Source: Myceligenerans crystallogenes (GTDB lineage Bacteria; Actinomycetota; Actinomycetes; Actinomycetales; Cellulomonadaceae). From it: a DNA stretch of 64,000 nucleotides. Location of the stretch: positions 186,001 through 250,000 of the forward strand of contig NZ_BAAANL010000003.1 in the NCBI RefSeq assembly GCF_039529775.1, in the 5' to 3' direction. Position 1 is the first letter of the stretch. The number at the start of each line of letters is the position of its first letter. A model generated the notes under the pieces. That model saw only the letters and a program-made list of their open reading frames with translations, was not told where the DNA came from and ran no database searches. Of this stretch, positions 8,386 to 16,726 are shown piece after piece. Both the position numbers and the translations under genes were made by a program.

Positions 8386-9195
8386 GTGAGCCTGCACGGC
8401 GACGTCGCCCTGATCACCGTGACCTACAACAGCGCGCGACCGCTGGCCGAGTTCTGGCGGGACCGCCCGTTCGGCGCCCACCCGTGGGTCGTCGTCGACA
8501 ACGCCTCCCGCGACGGCTCCGCGCGCGTGGCGCAGGACCTGGGCGCCCGCGTGCTCGACCTGCCGGTCAACCGCGGCTTCTCCGCGGCCAACAACATCGG
8601 CGCGGCCGCCGTCGACGCCGACGTGCTCATCTTCTGCAACCCCGACGTCACGGTCACGCAGGACGGCATCGCGGCGCTCGCGGACGGCGCGCGCCGGTAC
8701 GGCGGCATCGTCGCGCCCCAGCTGGTCAACGTCGACGGCTCGCTGCAGGAGAACGGCCGCGGCACGCCGTTCCTCACGCGCAAGCTCAGCCACCTGCTGC
8801 GCCTGCCCGACGGCCGCTACCGGCGGTTCGCCCGGCCCGGCGAGCTGGTCGACGTGGTCTGGGCGATGGGCGCGGCGCTCGCGATCTCGCGTGCGTCGTT
8901 CGAGGCGCTCGGCGGCTGGGACGACGGCTTCTTCGTCTACTACGAGGACGCCGACCTGGGGCTGCGGGCCTGGCAGAGCGGCATGAGCGTGCGGGTCGAC
9001 GGCGACGTGCGGTGGCAGCACGGCTGGCGGCGGGAGACCGGGCGCGGGTTCTCGGCGCGGGCGTGGCAGCTCGAGGTCGCCTCCGCGTCGCGGTTCTACC
9101 GGAAGCACCCGTACTGCCTCGTGCCGGTCGGCAGGCGGGCGGAGCAGCTGCACCGGATCGACGCCGCCGGCTCGATGCTCGGGGCGCGCGCATGA
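8386..9195 (+). CDS. GT2 glycosyltransferase, rhamnosyltransferase-like
   Basis: This 269-residue GT-A fold enzyme shows VTYNSA, VVVDNASRDGS, NRGFSAANNIG, the DxD-like FCNPDVTV and the acceptor-side FVYYEDADLGLR. This set resembles WbbL/RfbF-type dTDP-rhamnosyl or related transferases. No membrane segment is seen, so it should act at the inner membrane face on the lipid-linked intermediate. AAGGAGA precedes the GTG start. Its stop overlaps the start of the next gene (ATGA), showing translational coupling. The sugar donor is a guess from motif similarity. Confidence 0.85.
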   Translation: MSLHGDVALITVTYNSARPLAEFWRDRPFGAHPWVVVDNASRDGSARVAQDLGARVLDLPVNRGFSAANNIGAAAVDADVLIFCNPDVTVTQDGIAALADGARRYGGIVAPQLVNVDGSLQENGRGTPFLTRKLSHLLRLPDGRYRRFARPGELVDVVWAMGAALAISRASFEALGGWDDGFFVYYEDADLGLRAWQSGMSVRVDGDVRWQHGWRRETGRGFSARAWQLEVASASRFYRKHPYCLVPVGRRAEQLHRIDAAGSMLGARA

Positions 9196-10250
9196 CCGGG
9201 CGCGCGCCGAGGACGGTACGACGACGGCCGCCGGGCGGGCCGCTCGTGTCGCTGGTCATGACCGTGCTGAACGAGTCGGGGAGCCTGCCCGCGTTCCTCG
9301 GGTCCCTGGCGGGGCAGACGGTCCTGCCGGACGAGCTCGTCGTCGTCGACGGCGGGTCGGCCGACGGGACCGTCGCGCTGCTCGAGGAGTGGAGCCGGAC
9401 GGCGCCGGTGAAGGTGACGGTGATCGTGGCGCCCGGCGCCAACATCTCGCGAGGGCGGAACCTCGCGATCTCCGGCGCCCAGCACGACCTGATCGCCGTC
9501 ACCGACGCGGGCACGCGCCTGGCACCGGGCTGGCTCGCCGCGCTGGTCGCGGCGCTGCGGGACGACGTCGACGTGGTGTCGGGGTTCTTCGGGCCGATGT
9601 GGGACTCGTGGCACGAGCGCCTGTTCGCCTGCGTCCTGATGCCGCTGGCCGACGAGATCGACCCGGCCACGTTCCTGCCGTCCAGCCGGTCGCTGCTGCT
9701 GCGGCGATCGGCCTGGCGGGCGGCCGGGGGCTATCCGGAATGGCTCGACTACTGCGAGGACCTGGTCCTCGACCTGGCGCTGCGGAAGGCCGGGCTGCGG
9801 TTCGCGTTCCAGCCGGAGGCGATCGCGCGGTGGTCGGCGCGCGACACGTGGCGCGGCTACGCGACGCAGTACTACCGCTACGCCCGCGGCGACGGGAAAT
9901 CGGGCTTGTGGCCCCGGCGGCACGCCCTGCGCTACGGCGCGTACGCGCTGGGGCTGGCGGGCTTGCTCGCGCCCTCCCCGGGGATCGTCCGGCCGCTGCT
10001 GGTGCTCGGCTTCCTCGGCTACGCCGCCAGGTTCCTGCGCCGCGCGTGGCGCCGCCGGCCCGCGGGCGCGTTCGCGACGCTCCGGTTCCTGGCGGCCGTC
10101 CCGGCCGTGGTCGTGGTGGGCGACGTCGCCAAGATGGCCGGCTACCCGGCGGGCCTCGCGTGGCGTCGTCGTGCCATCTCCGCGGGGCGGAACCCGGACG
10201 CGCGAGGCGGCGCCGGGCGAATGCCGGAAACGGCGGTGCGGATCTCGTGA
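9192..10250 (+). CDS. GT2 glycosyltransferase with C-terminal membrane segments
   Basis: The 352-residue product has the GT2 signature SLVMTVLNESGSLPAFL and VVVDGGSADGT, with ISRGRNLAI and AVTDAGTRL as the likely metal/nucleotide region and YCEDLVLDLALRKAG toward the acceptor side. From about residue 250 two hydrophobic segments (LGLAGLLAPS, AVPAVVVVGDV) suggest membrane association. The ATG at 9192 overlaps the preceding stop by 4 nt. It is the second sugar-adding enzyme of the run. Donor and acceptor are unknown. Confidence 0.84.
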   Translation: MTGRAPRTVRRRPPGGPLVSLVMTVLNESGSLPAFLGSLAGQTVLPDELVVVDGGSADGTVALLEEWSRTAPVKVTVIVAPGANISRGRNLAISGAQHDLIAVTDAGTRLAPGWLAALVAALRDDVDVVSGFFGPMWDSWHERLFACVLMPLADEIDPATFLPSSRSLLLRRSAWRAAGGYPEWLDYCEDLVLDLALRKAGLRFAFQPEAIARWSARDTWRGYATQYYRYARGDGKSGLWPRRHALRYGAYALGLAGLLAPSPGIVRPLLVLGFLGYAARFLRRAWRRRPAGAFATLRFLAAVPAVVVVGDVAKMAGYPAGLAWRRRAISAGRNPDARGGAGRMPETAVRIS

Positions 10251-10359
10251 CGGCGACGACGACGGAAATCGTGAACCATCCGCGGAACATCATGCGCACG
10301 AGAATTCCGGTGGCCCGCATCGTTGTCGTTCCGGCGCTTCATCGCATTCCCGGCGCGCG

Positions 10360-10378
10360 ATCCCGCATACCCCGGGAT
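10360..10378 (+). terminator. Small hairpin before the BY-kinase gene
   Basis: ATCCCG (10360-10365) pairs with CGGGAT (10373-10378) in the 219-nt gap between the second GT2 gene and the BY-kinase. It is short and might be a weak terminator or mRNA processing element. Nothing else clear was seen in this gap. Confidence 0.25.
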
Positions 10379-10469
10379 ACGCTCTTTCGCGCGGGCGGTG
10401 AATTGTCTCCGGGTGGTCCTGGCGGACATTTCCGCGAACCTTTGTCGATCGGTCTGGCACGGAGGCCTC

Positions 10470-11939
10470 ATGGGACTGGCTGAATATCTCGGCGTACTCC
10501 GCAAGTACTGGATGACCATCACGGCGACGACGGTGCTGGCCGTCGTGCTGGCCGTGCTGGCGACCGTGCTGGCCACCCCGCGCTACCAGGCGTCGTCGCA
10601 GGTCTTCGTCTCCGTCCGCGGCGGCGAGGATTCCGTCAACGCGATGGTCGCCGGGCGGAACTTCTCCGCCGAGCAGGTCACGTCGTACACCGAGATCGTC
10701 ACGAGCCCGCGCGTGCTGGAACCGGTGATCGAGGATCTCGGGCTCGCCGACACGCCGATGTCGCTCGCGTCCCGGGTCCGGGCGGAGCGGCCCAAGAACA
10801 CGGTGCTCATCAACATCGTCGCGTCGGACGCCTCGCCGTCGGTCGCGGCGGCCGTGGCGAACGGGATCGCGGCGAGCCTCGCCAAGGTGGTACCGGACCT
10901 CGAGACCGAGGTGGGCAGCGACCGGTCCCCGGTGGAGATCAGCACCATCCGCGAGGCGGCGATCCCCGGTGCCCCGGTCTCGCCGCAGCCTGCGCTGAAC
11001 GTCGTGCTCGGCCTGCTGGCCGGCCTCGTGCTGGGCGTCGGGATCGCGGTGGTGCGCGATCTGCTCGACACGCGCATCCGGACCGCCGCGGACGTCGAGG
11101 CGATCACCGGCTCGTCCGTCATCGGCTCGATCCCGTTCGAGGAGCACACCCGCTCCCAGCCGCTGATCGTCAGCGAGAGCCCGCAGAGCCCGCGCGCCGA
11201 GGCGTTCCGCCGGCTGCGCACGAACCTCCAGTTCCTGGAGGTGGGCAGCAGCTCCCGGTGCTTCGTCGTCGTCTCGGCGCTGCCCGGGGAGGGCAAGTCG
11301 ACCACGTCGATCAACCTGGCCATCACCCTGGCCGACGCCGGGCAGCGCGTCGCCGTCGTCGACGGCGACCTGCGGCGCCCGAGCGTCTCGCGGTACCTCG
11401 GCCTGGAGGGTTCGGTCGGCCTCACGACCGTGCTGATCGGCAAGGTCGCCCTCGAGGACGCGGTGCAGCCGTGGGGCACCGAGAACCTGCACGTGCTGCC
11501 GTCGGGCCAGATCCCGCCCAACCCGAGCGAGCTGCTCGGATCGGCGCAGATGGTCCGCACGATCGAGCAGCTCACCCAGGCGTACGACGTCGTCCTCATC
11601 GACTCCGCGCCGCTGCTGCCCGTGACGGACGGCGCGATCCTGGCGAAGATGACCGGCGGCGCGATCCTCGTGGTCGGTGCCGGCGTCGCGCACAAGGCCC
11701 ACGTGACGGAGGCCGCCGGGGCGCTCCGCACGGTCGACGCCGACCTGGTCGGCACGGTCCTGAACCGCAGCGAGGTCTCCGAGCGGTCCACCTACCGGTA
11801 CCGCTACTACTCGAGCGACGAGGACGTGTCGCCGGCCGGCGCGCAGCACGGCGCGCGCGACGCCGGCAAGCGGACGCACCGCCCCGGGAACCGGCCGGGC
11901 GGCGAACGCAGGTGGCCGCCGGTCTTCTCCGGCCGCTGA
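10470..11939 (+). CDS. Wzz-BY-kinase fusion (polysaccharide chain-length tyrosine autokinase)
   Basis: The 489-residue chain joins a Wzz/chain-length domain (two membrane helices near residues 15-36 and 172-192) to a cytoplasmic BY-kinase. The kinase has Walker A LPGEGKSTTS (about residue 270), Walker A' VVDGDLRRPS and Walker B VVLIDSAPL (about 373). A tyrosine cluster TYRYRYYS lies near residue 441, before a basic disordered tail, and is the expected autophosphorylation site. Firmicutes usually split this into CpsC and CpsD; the one-polypeptide form is typical of Proteobacteria and many actinobacteria. It should control polymer length with the flippase and polymerase, opposed by the phosphatase at 3274-3837. 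GGAGG precedes the ATG. Confidence 0.93.
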   Translation: MGLAEYLGVLRKYWMTITATTVLAVVLAVLATVLATPRYQASSQVFVSVRGGEDSVNAMVAGRNFSAEQVTSYTEIVTSPRVLEPVIEDLGLADTPMSLASRVRAERPKNTVLINIVASDASPSVAAAVANGIAASLAKVVPDLETEVGSDRSPVEISTIREAAIPGAPVSPQPALNVVLGLLAGLVLGVGIAVVRDLLDTRIRTAADVEAITGSSVIGSIPFEEHTRSQPLIVSESPQSPRAEAFRRLRTNLQFLEVGSSSRCFVVVSALPGEGKSTTSINLAITLADAGQRVAVVDGDLRRPSVSRYLGLEGSVGLTTVLIGKVALEDAVQPWGTENLHVLPSGQIPPNPSELLGSAQMVRTIEQLTQAYDVVLIDSAPLLPVTDGAILAKMTGGAILVVGAGVAHKAHVTEAAGALRTVDADLVGTVLNRSEVSERSTYRYRYYSSDEDVSPAGAQHGARDAGKRTHRPGNRPGGERRWPPVFSGR

Positions 11940-11981
11940 CCCCTCCCGGCGCCGACCTTCCGACCACGACGGGGACGACGA

Positions 11982-12953
11982 GTGATTGCGCAGATCGATC
12001 AGGAGTACGTGACCACGGCGGGCCTCGCGCGCACCGCGCGGCGCCTCGCCGCCTACACGTTCTTCGAGGGACGGCCCGCCGTGGTGCGCGGGCAGTGGTT
12101 CAACCCCGTGGTGCGGGCGAACCTGAGCCTGGGCATGCGGTCCGGGATCCGGCGCGGGGTGGACCGGCCGGTCTTCGTCGTCGGGATCGGGCGGTCCGGG
12201 ACCACCCACCTGAGCCGGCTGCTCAGCGCGCACCGCGAGGTCGGCTGGCTGAACGAGCCGAAGCTGATCTGGAACATGATCCATCCGGGCGAGGACGTCA
12301 GCGGCTTCTACGCCCCGCGCGGGCGGTTCCGGCTCGGGGCGCAGGACGCGACGCCGGACGTCCGCGCCCGAGCGGAGCACCTGTTCGGCTACTACCTGGC
12401 GGCGGTCCGCGCGCACCGGCTGGTCGACAAGTACCCGGAGATGACCTATCGGATCCCGTTCTTGCGCGCGCTGTTCCCGGACAGCCGGATCGTGGCCATC
12501 GTGCGGCGCCCCGACGACTTCGTGCACTCGGTGCTCGCCTGGAACCGCCGCAACGCCCACGACGGCCAGGACTGGTGGGGCGTGCGGGACTCGAAGTGGC
12601 ACCAGATGCGCGCCGAGCTCGTGCCGCGGGACGCCGCGGTCGGCGAGGCGCTGGCGGGCGCCGGGGACCGTCCGGCGGAACCCGCCGAGAAGGCCGCGGC
12701 CGAGTGGGCGCTCGGCATGCGATCGATCCTGGCGGCGGCGGACGACGTCGACGAGATCGTGCGGTACGAGGACCTGGCCCTGCGGCCCGCCGAGGTGATC
12801 GACGGCGTGCTGCGGACCTGTGAGCTGGACCGGGACCCGCGGGTGATGCGCCTGACGCGGCGTTCGACGTCGTCGGGCCTGCGCGACGAGCGCGCCGACT
12901 TCGGCGTGCTGCGCGACGTCGTCGCACGCACCCGGGAGGCGATCGGGGTATGA
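11982..12953 (+). CDS. Sulfotransferase family protein (1 of 5)
   Basis: The 323-residue protein carries the 5'-phosphosulfate-binding loop VVGIGRSGTTHLSRLL (from about residue 66) and a 3'-phosphate-binding segment RIVAIVRRPDDFVHSVLAW, with KYPEMTYR between them. These features define PAPS-dependent sulfotransferases that move sulfate to a hydroxyl or amine. The start is GTG at 11982. Its stop overlaps the next GT2 start by 4 nt, so it is translated together with a sugar transferase, which ties it to glycan assembly. The acceptor is unknown, and some family members have functions other than sulfation. Confidence 0.82.
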   Translation: MIAQIDQEYVTTAGLARTARRLAAYTFFEGRPAVVRGQWFNPVVRANLSLGMRSGIRRGVDRPVFVVGIGRSGTTHLSRLLSAHREVGWLNEPKLIWNMIHPGEDVSGFYAPRGRFRLGAQDATPDVRARAEHLFGYYLAAVRAHRLVDKYPEMTYRIPFLRALFPDSRIVAIVRRPDDFVHSVLAWNRRNAHDGQDWWGVRDSKWHQMRAELVPRDAAVGEALAGAGDRPAEPAEKAAAEWALGMRSILAAADDVDEIVRYEDLALRPAEVIDGVLRTCELDRDPRVMRLTRRSTSSGLRDERADFGVLRDVVARTREAIGV

Positions 12954-13807
12954 CGGCGCTGATCTCCGTCGTCATCCCCTGCCTGAACGGCGCCCGCGAC
13001 CTGCCGCGGCAGCTCGACGCGCTGCTCGCGCAGGAGGTCGACGCCGCGTTCGAGGTCGTGGTCGCCGACAACGGGTCGGGCGACGGGAGCCGCGACGTCG
13101 TCGCCGCGTACGGCGCGCGGGACGCGCGGGTGCGGGGCGTCGACGCGAGCGGGGTGCGCGGCATCAACCACGCGCGGAACGCCGGCGTCCGGCACGCGCG
13201 CGGCGAGTTCGTGCTGCTGTGCGACTGCGACGACGAGGTGCAGCCGGGCTGGCTCGCCGCGATGGACCGCGCGCGGGCGGCCGGGCACGCCTGCGTCGGC
13301 GGGGACCTGATCCGCGAGCTGCCGGACGGCAGCCTCGTCGCGCGCGAGAGCGGCGTAGAACGCGTCACCTGGCCGGACGTGCCGCGGCCCTTCGGGGCGA
13401 ACTGCGGGTTCCGGCGGGAGGTCTGGGAGCGGCTCGGCGGTTTCGACGAGTCGTTCAAGGGCGGCGGCGACGAGTCCGACTTCTTCTACCGGGCGCATCT
13501 TGCCGGGTATCCCACGACGGCCGTGCGGGGCGCCGCGATCCGGTACGCGGAGCGCGACGGCTTCCGGGCGATCGCGCGCCAGTACTTCAACTACGGCAAG
13601 GGCCGGGCCAAGCTGTACCGCAAGTTCCAGGAGCACGGCATGCCGCGCCCGGCGCCCTGGCGCCTGCCGCTCGTGGTGGCCGGCGCGCTCGTCTTCATCC
13701 TGCTGGGCGGCCGCAACGGCCGGCAGCGCCGCCGCGGCGTCGGCCTGCTCGCGAACCGCGCGGGCCGCCTGGTCGGCAGCTGGCGGGAGCGGACGTACTG
13801 CGTCTGA
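12950..13807 (+). CDS. GT2 glycosyltransferase
   Basis: This 285-residue GT-A enzyme starts SVVIPCLNGARDLP and has VVADNGSGDGS, GINHARNAGV, LLCDCDDEVQPGW (DxD-type metal site) and GGGDESDFFYRA. One hydrophobic segment near residues 236-256 could attach it to the membrane. The ATG overlaps the stop of the sulfotransferase gene (ATGA). It is the third elongating glycosyltransferase of the locus and the last gene of the same-strand run that starts at 6763. Confidence 0.86.
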   Translation: MTALISVVIPCLNGARDLPRQLDALLAQEVDAAFEVVVADNGSGDGSRDVVAAYGARDARVRGVDASGVRGINHARNAGVRHARGEFVLLCDCDDEVQPGWLAAMDRARAAGHACVGGDLIRELPDGSLVARESGVERVTWPDVPRPFGANCGFRREVWERLGGFDESFKGGGDESDFFYRAHLAGYPTTAVRGAAIRYAERDGFRAIARQYFNYGKGRAKLYRKFQEHGMPRPAPWRLPLVVAGALVFILLGGRNGRQRRRGVGLLANRAGRLVGSWRERTYCV

Positions 13808-13838
13808 GCTCGCTCCGGGACCGCTGCCGCGTCCTGAG

Positions 13839-13863
13839 CGCCCCGCGCCCGCGCATCGGGGCG
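13839..13863. terminator. Weak hairpin between convergent genes
   Basis: CGCCCCG (13839-13845) pairs with CGGGGCG (13857-13863) in the 102-nt gap between the convergent GT2 and sulfotransferase genes. It could serve both strands; no U tract follows. Confidence 0.35.
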
Positions 13864-13909
13864 TGGCCGCGCAGGCCGTCGCCTCGGTACCGGGCGCATG
13901 GCGCCGTGG

Positions 13910-14896
13910 TCAGACGCGGTCCTCGATGATCTGGCGGGCCGCGCGGCCCAGGCGGCTGCGGAGCCGGGGCGGGATCATGGCCAGCGCGCGGCGGGGGACC
14001 AGCTTGCGGGTGCGGCGGTACGCCGAGGCCTCCTCCAGGCGGGCGTGCGCGTCCGCGAACTGCTCGCGGAGCTCGTCCGCGGTGGCGTAACCCGCGATGG
14101 TGTCGTCCCCGGCGCCGGTGAGCGAGGTGAGGTGGGCCCAGGTCCGTTCCGCGACGTCGCGCAGGTAGTCCGGGATCTCCAGGTCCTCCCAGCCGGCCGA
14201 CACGCGATGCAGCCGCGGGTCCACGAACTCGTCGACGGCGCGGTGCGCGGCGTCGTCGTCCCGGACGGCGTGCTCGATGCCGAGCGTGGTGGCCGTGCGG
14301 GTGATCGGGCCGCGCCAGCCGGCCAGGAGCTCGTCGTAGCGGACGAAGGCGCGGGGGACGCCGCGCGTCGCGTGCTCCGTGCGGAGCATGCCGTTGACCC
14401 ACATGGCGATGCCGTCGGCGGCCTGCTGCGGGCCGTAGTAGGCGGACTTGCTGCCCGTGACCTCGGCGGGGGAGCGGAGCATCGTCACGAACGACGCGTG
14501 CGCGCCCGCCGCGCCGGCCGCCTGGCGCCACGGGCCGATGAACCAGATGAGGCGCGGGTCCTTGAGCACGAGGTGGTCCGCGCGGCGGAACTGCTCGTCG
14601 AGCCAGACCGCCGCGGTGGCGGCCGTGCTGATCTCGGAGGCCACCCGGGCGACGTCGGACGCCGCTCCTGGCCTGGGATCGGCGACGGCGACGCCGGCGC
14701 GCCGCAGGACGGCGTCATGGGTGTCGACCATCCATTGCGGCTCGTTGAAGCCGCGGGGATTCGACGGGTCGGCCGGGACCTCCGGCGCCGGGACGTGCAG
14801 GCCGAGGCGACGGAGAATTCCCGTGATCGTGCTCGTCCCGCTGCGCCCGGAGCCGACGACGAAAACTGCCTCGCGGCGACGCTTGCGACTATTCAT
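13910..14896 (-). CDS. Sulfotransferase family protein (2 of 5)
   Basis: The 328-residue protein begins MNSRKRRREAVFVVGSGRSG; GSGRSGTSTITGILRRLG is the phosphosulfate loop, and FVTMLRSPAEVTGSKSAYYG provides the 3'-phosphate-binding region. A basic C-terminus (RRALAMIPPRLRSRLGR) may lie against the membrane. ATG 14896 is favoured over 14905 because AGGA stands 8 nt before it. It reads toward the glycosyltransferase run and diverges from the next sulfotransferase gene. The acceptor is unknown. Confidence 0.8.
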   Translation of the reverse strand: MNSRKRRREAVFVVGSGRSGTSTITGILRRLGLHVPAPEVPADPSNPRGFNEPQWMVDTHDAVLRRAGVAVADPRPGAASDVARVASEISTAATAAVWLDEQFRRADHLVLKDPRLIWFIGPWRQAAGAAGAHASFVTMLRSPAEVTGSKSAYYGPQQAADGIAMWVNGMLRTEHATRGVPRAFVRYDELLAGWRGPITRTATTLGIEHAVRDDDAAHRAVDEFVDPRLHRVSAGWEDLEIPDYLRDVAERTWAHLTSLTGAGDDTIAGYATADELREQFADAHARLEEASAYRRTRKLVPRRALAMIPPRLRSRLGRAARQIIEDRV

Positions 14897-14978
14897 CGGT
14901 CCCATCCTGACGCGGCGTGCGGGTGTCTGCATCCTGGATTCCGCGGCCCGAACGCATGCATTTCCCGCGGGGGCTGGG

Positions 14979-14984
14979 TAGCGT
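14979..14984 (+). promoter_or_regulatory. Leaderless -10 box (TAGCGT) of the sulfotransferase gene at 14993
   Basis: TAGCGT ends 8 nt before the ATG at 14993 and no Shine-Dalgarno is present, so the message is probably leaderless. The box lies in the divergent gap with the gene ending at 13910. Confidence 0.42.
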
Positions 14985-14992
14985 CGTCGGGC

Positions 14993-15958
14993 ATGGGAAG
15001 AATTCGCCGGTGCGTGCTGCACATCGGGGCGGAGAAAACGGGGACCACCGCAATTCAGGCCGCGCTGGTGAATCACGCGGAGGAACTGCTGCGGAACGGG
15101 GTGCTGTATCCGGCGTCCCTGCGGTCCGGCGGCGGCGTCAGTCATACCCGGCTGGTGACGTACGCGGCCGATCCGGAGCGGGTGGACGACCTGCGCCGCT
15201 GGGAACGGGTGACGAGCCCCGAGCGCGTGGCCGCGCACCGGGTGCTGGTGGAACGCGGGTTCCGGGCGGAGCTGACGGCGCGGGCCGCCGCGACGTCGTC
15301 GGGCATCGACACGCTGCTGCTCAGCAGCGAGCACTGCCACAGCCGCCTGCGGAGCGTCGCCGAGGTGACCGTGCTGCGCAAGCTGCTGGAGGAGTGCTGC
15401 GACGAGGTCGAGGTCGTGGTGTACCTGCGGCCGCAGCACGAGGCGGCGCTGAGTCTGTACAGCACCCGGATCAAGGCGGGACTGCCCGCGCGGGAGCCGC
15501 TGTCCGAGCCCCTGCAGCCGGGATTCCTCGACTACGGGGCCCTCACGGCGCGCTGGGCCGAGGTGTTCGGGGCCGGGAGCCTGCGGGTGCGCACCTACGA
15601 GAGGCACGAGCTCGCGGGCGGGAACGTGGTCACGGACTTCGGCCGGACCGCCGGCCTCCCGGTCCCGCTGGAGCCTGGCGCGCGCCGGGCGAACCCGTCC
15701 CTGAGCCCGCGGGGGCTGCGGGTGCTGGGGGCGGTGAACCTGGTGCTGCCGCGGTTCGTCCTGGGCCGCAAGAACCCGGCGCGCGCGCCGGTGGCGCAGG
15801 TGGTCGAGCGGCTGTTCCCGGGCGGCGGCCCGGCGGTCACCCGCCGGGCCGCGGAGAGCTTCTACGCCTGCTACGCGGCCACGAACGAGGAGGTCCGACG
15901 CCGGTGGCTCCCCGAGCGGGCGACGCTCTTCAGCCCGGATTTCACGGTCTACGAGTGA
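14993..15958 (+). CDS. Sulfotransferase-like P-loop protein (3 of 5)
   Basis: The 321-residue product starts MGRIRRCVLHIGAEKTGTTA; HIGAEKTGTTAIQ is the P-loop of a bacterial sulfotransferase-like family whose members sit in polysaccharide loci. A second region, VEVVVYLRPQHEAALSLYST, matches the 3'-phosphate site in position. The remainder is rich in Arg and Leu with no membrane segment. It lies alone on the plus strand between two minus-strand genes. Sulfation of the glycan is the likely job, but this subfamily is less well characterised than the others here. Confidence 0.72.
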   Translation: MGRIRRCVLHIGAEKTGTTAIQAALVNHAEELLRNGVLYPASLRSGGGVSHTRLVTYAADPERVDDLRRWERVTSPERVAAHRVLVERGFRAELTARAAATSSGIDTLLLSSEHCHSRLRSVAEVTVLRKLLEECCDEVEVVVYLRPQHEAALSLYSTRIKAGLPAREPLSEPLQPGFLDYGALTARWAEVFGAGSLRVRTYERHELAGGNVVTDFGRTAGLPVPLEPGARRANPSLSPRGLRVLGAVNLVLPRFVLGRKNPARAPVAQVVERLFPGGGPAVTRRAAESFYACYAATNEEVRRRWLPERATLFSPDFTVYE

Positions 15959-15991
15959 CGGACGGCGCGACGACGGCGTCGCGCGCGGGTG

Positions 15992-16726
15992 TCAGTAGCC
16001 GAACCGGCGGGTGAGCAGTGGCTCGCGGTCGAGGATGTCCGCCCGGTGGCGCCCGGCGATCCGCCGCAGTTCGTCGCGGTCCAGACCCGTGCTCATGTTG
16101 CGTGGATGTTCCCGCCACAGCGCCGCGATCACCTCGTCGGCGGGGCGCCGCCACCGGATCCGGCCCTCGTACCTGCGCACGAACGCCTCCAGGTCCTCGC
16201 GCAGGGTCTCCATGCGGATCGTCTCGTCGATCACGCCGTACCGGTCGTAGACGGCGAGGAACTCCTCGGGTGTCCGGGCACGCCGGAACCTGAGCAGCGG
16301 GTTCGGCACGGCGAGGCGCGCGATCCGGAACGACATGATCCCGGCGCAGCGGTGCGCGCCCGACCAGCGGTAGCCGCGCGGGTCGAGGTGACGCGCGTTG
16401 CGGGGGTCCAGCACGAACTCGAGCCAGCCGCTCAGGCCCTCCGGCCGGCCGGTGTACAGCCCGCCGTTCCCGGAGCGCCGGATCGAGCCGGCCATCGCGC
16501 CCTTGCCCATGCAGCCGAACGCGTAGAGCGAGGCGTACGCGCCGACCGGGTCGCGCACGGAGATCACATGGACGCGGTCCTTCGGCGGGGACCACTCGAG
16601 CATGCCGTGCATGCGCTCGCGCGTGGGCCGCTCGGCGACGTGCTCGCCGAGGAACCCGGTGATGAAGGAGGACCCGGTCTTCTCCACGTCCAGGTACGCG
16701 AAGGTCTCGTACGCCTGCACGGTCAC
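15992..16726 (-). CDS. Sulfotransferase family protein (4 of 5)
   Basis: The 244-residue protein opens with FAYLDVEKTGSSFITGFLG, a phosphosulfate-loop variant of the carbohydrate sulfotransferase type, and has HVISVRDPVGAYASLYAFG as the 3'-phosphate-binding region. It is shorter than the other four. The GTG start at 16726 overlaps the stop of the flippase gene by 4 nt, so it is coupled to Wzx and clearly part of the polysaccharide locus. The acceptor is unknown. Confidence 0.75.
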   Translation of the reverse strand: MTVQAYETFAYLDVEKTGSSFITGFLGEHVAERPTRERMHGMLEWSPPKDRVHVISVRDPVGAYASLYAFGCMGKGAMAGSIRRSGNGGLYTGRPEGLSGWLEFVLDPRNARHLDPRGYRWSGAHRCAGIMSFRIARLAVPNPLLRFRRARTPEEFLAVYDRYGVIDETIRMETLREDLEAFVRRYEGRIRWRRPADEVIAALWREHPRNMSTGLDRDELRRIAGRHRADILDREPLLTRRFGY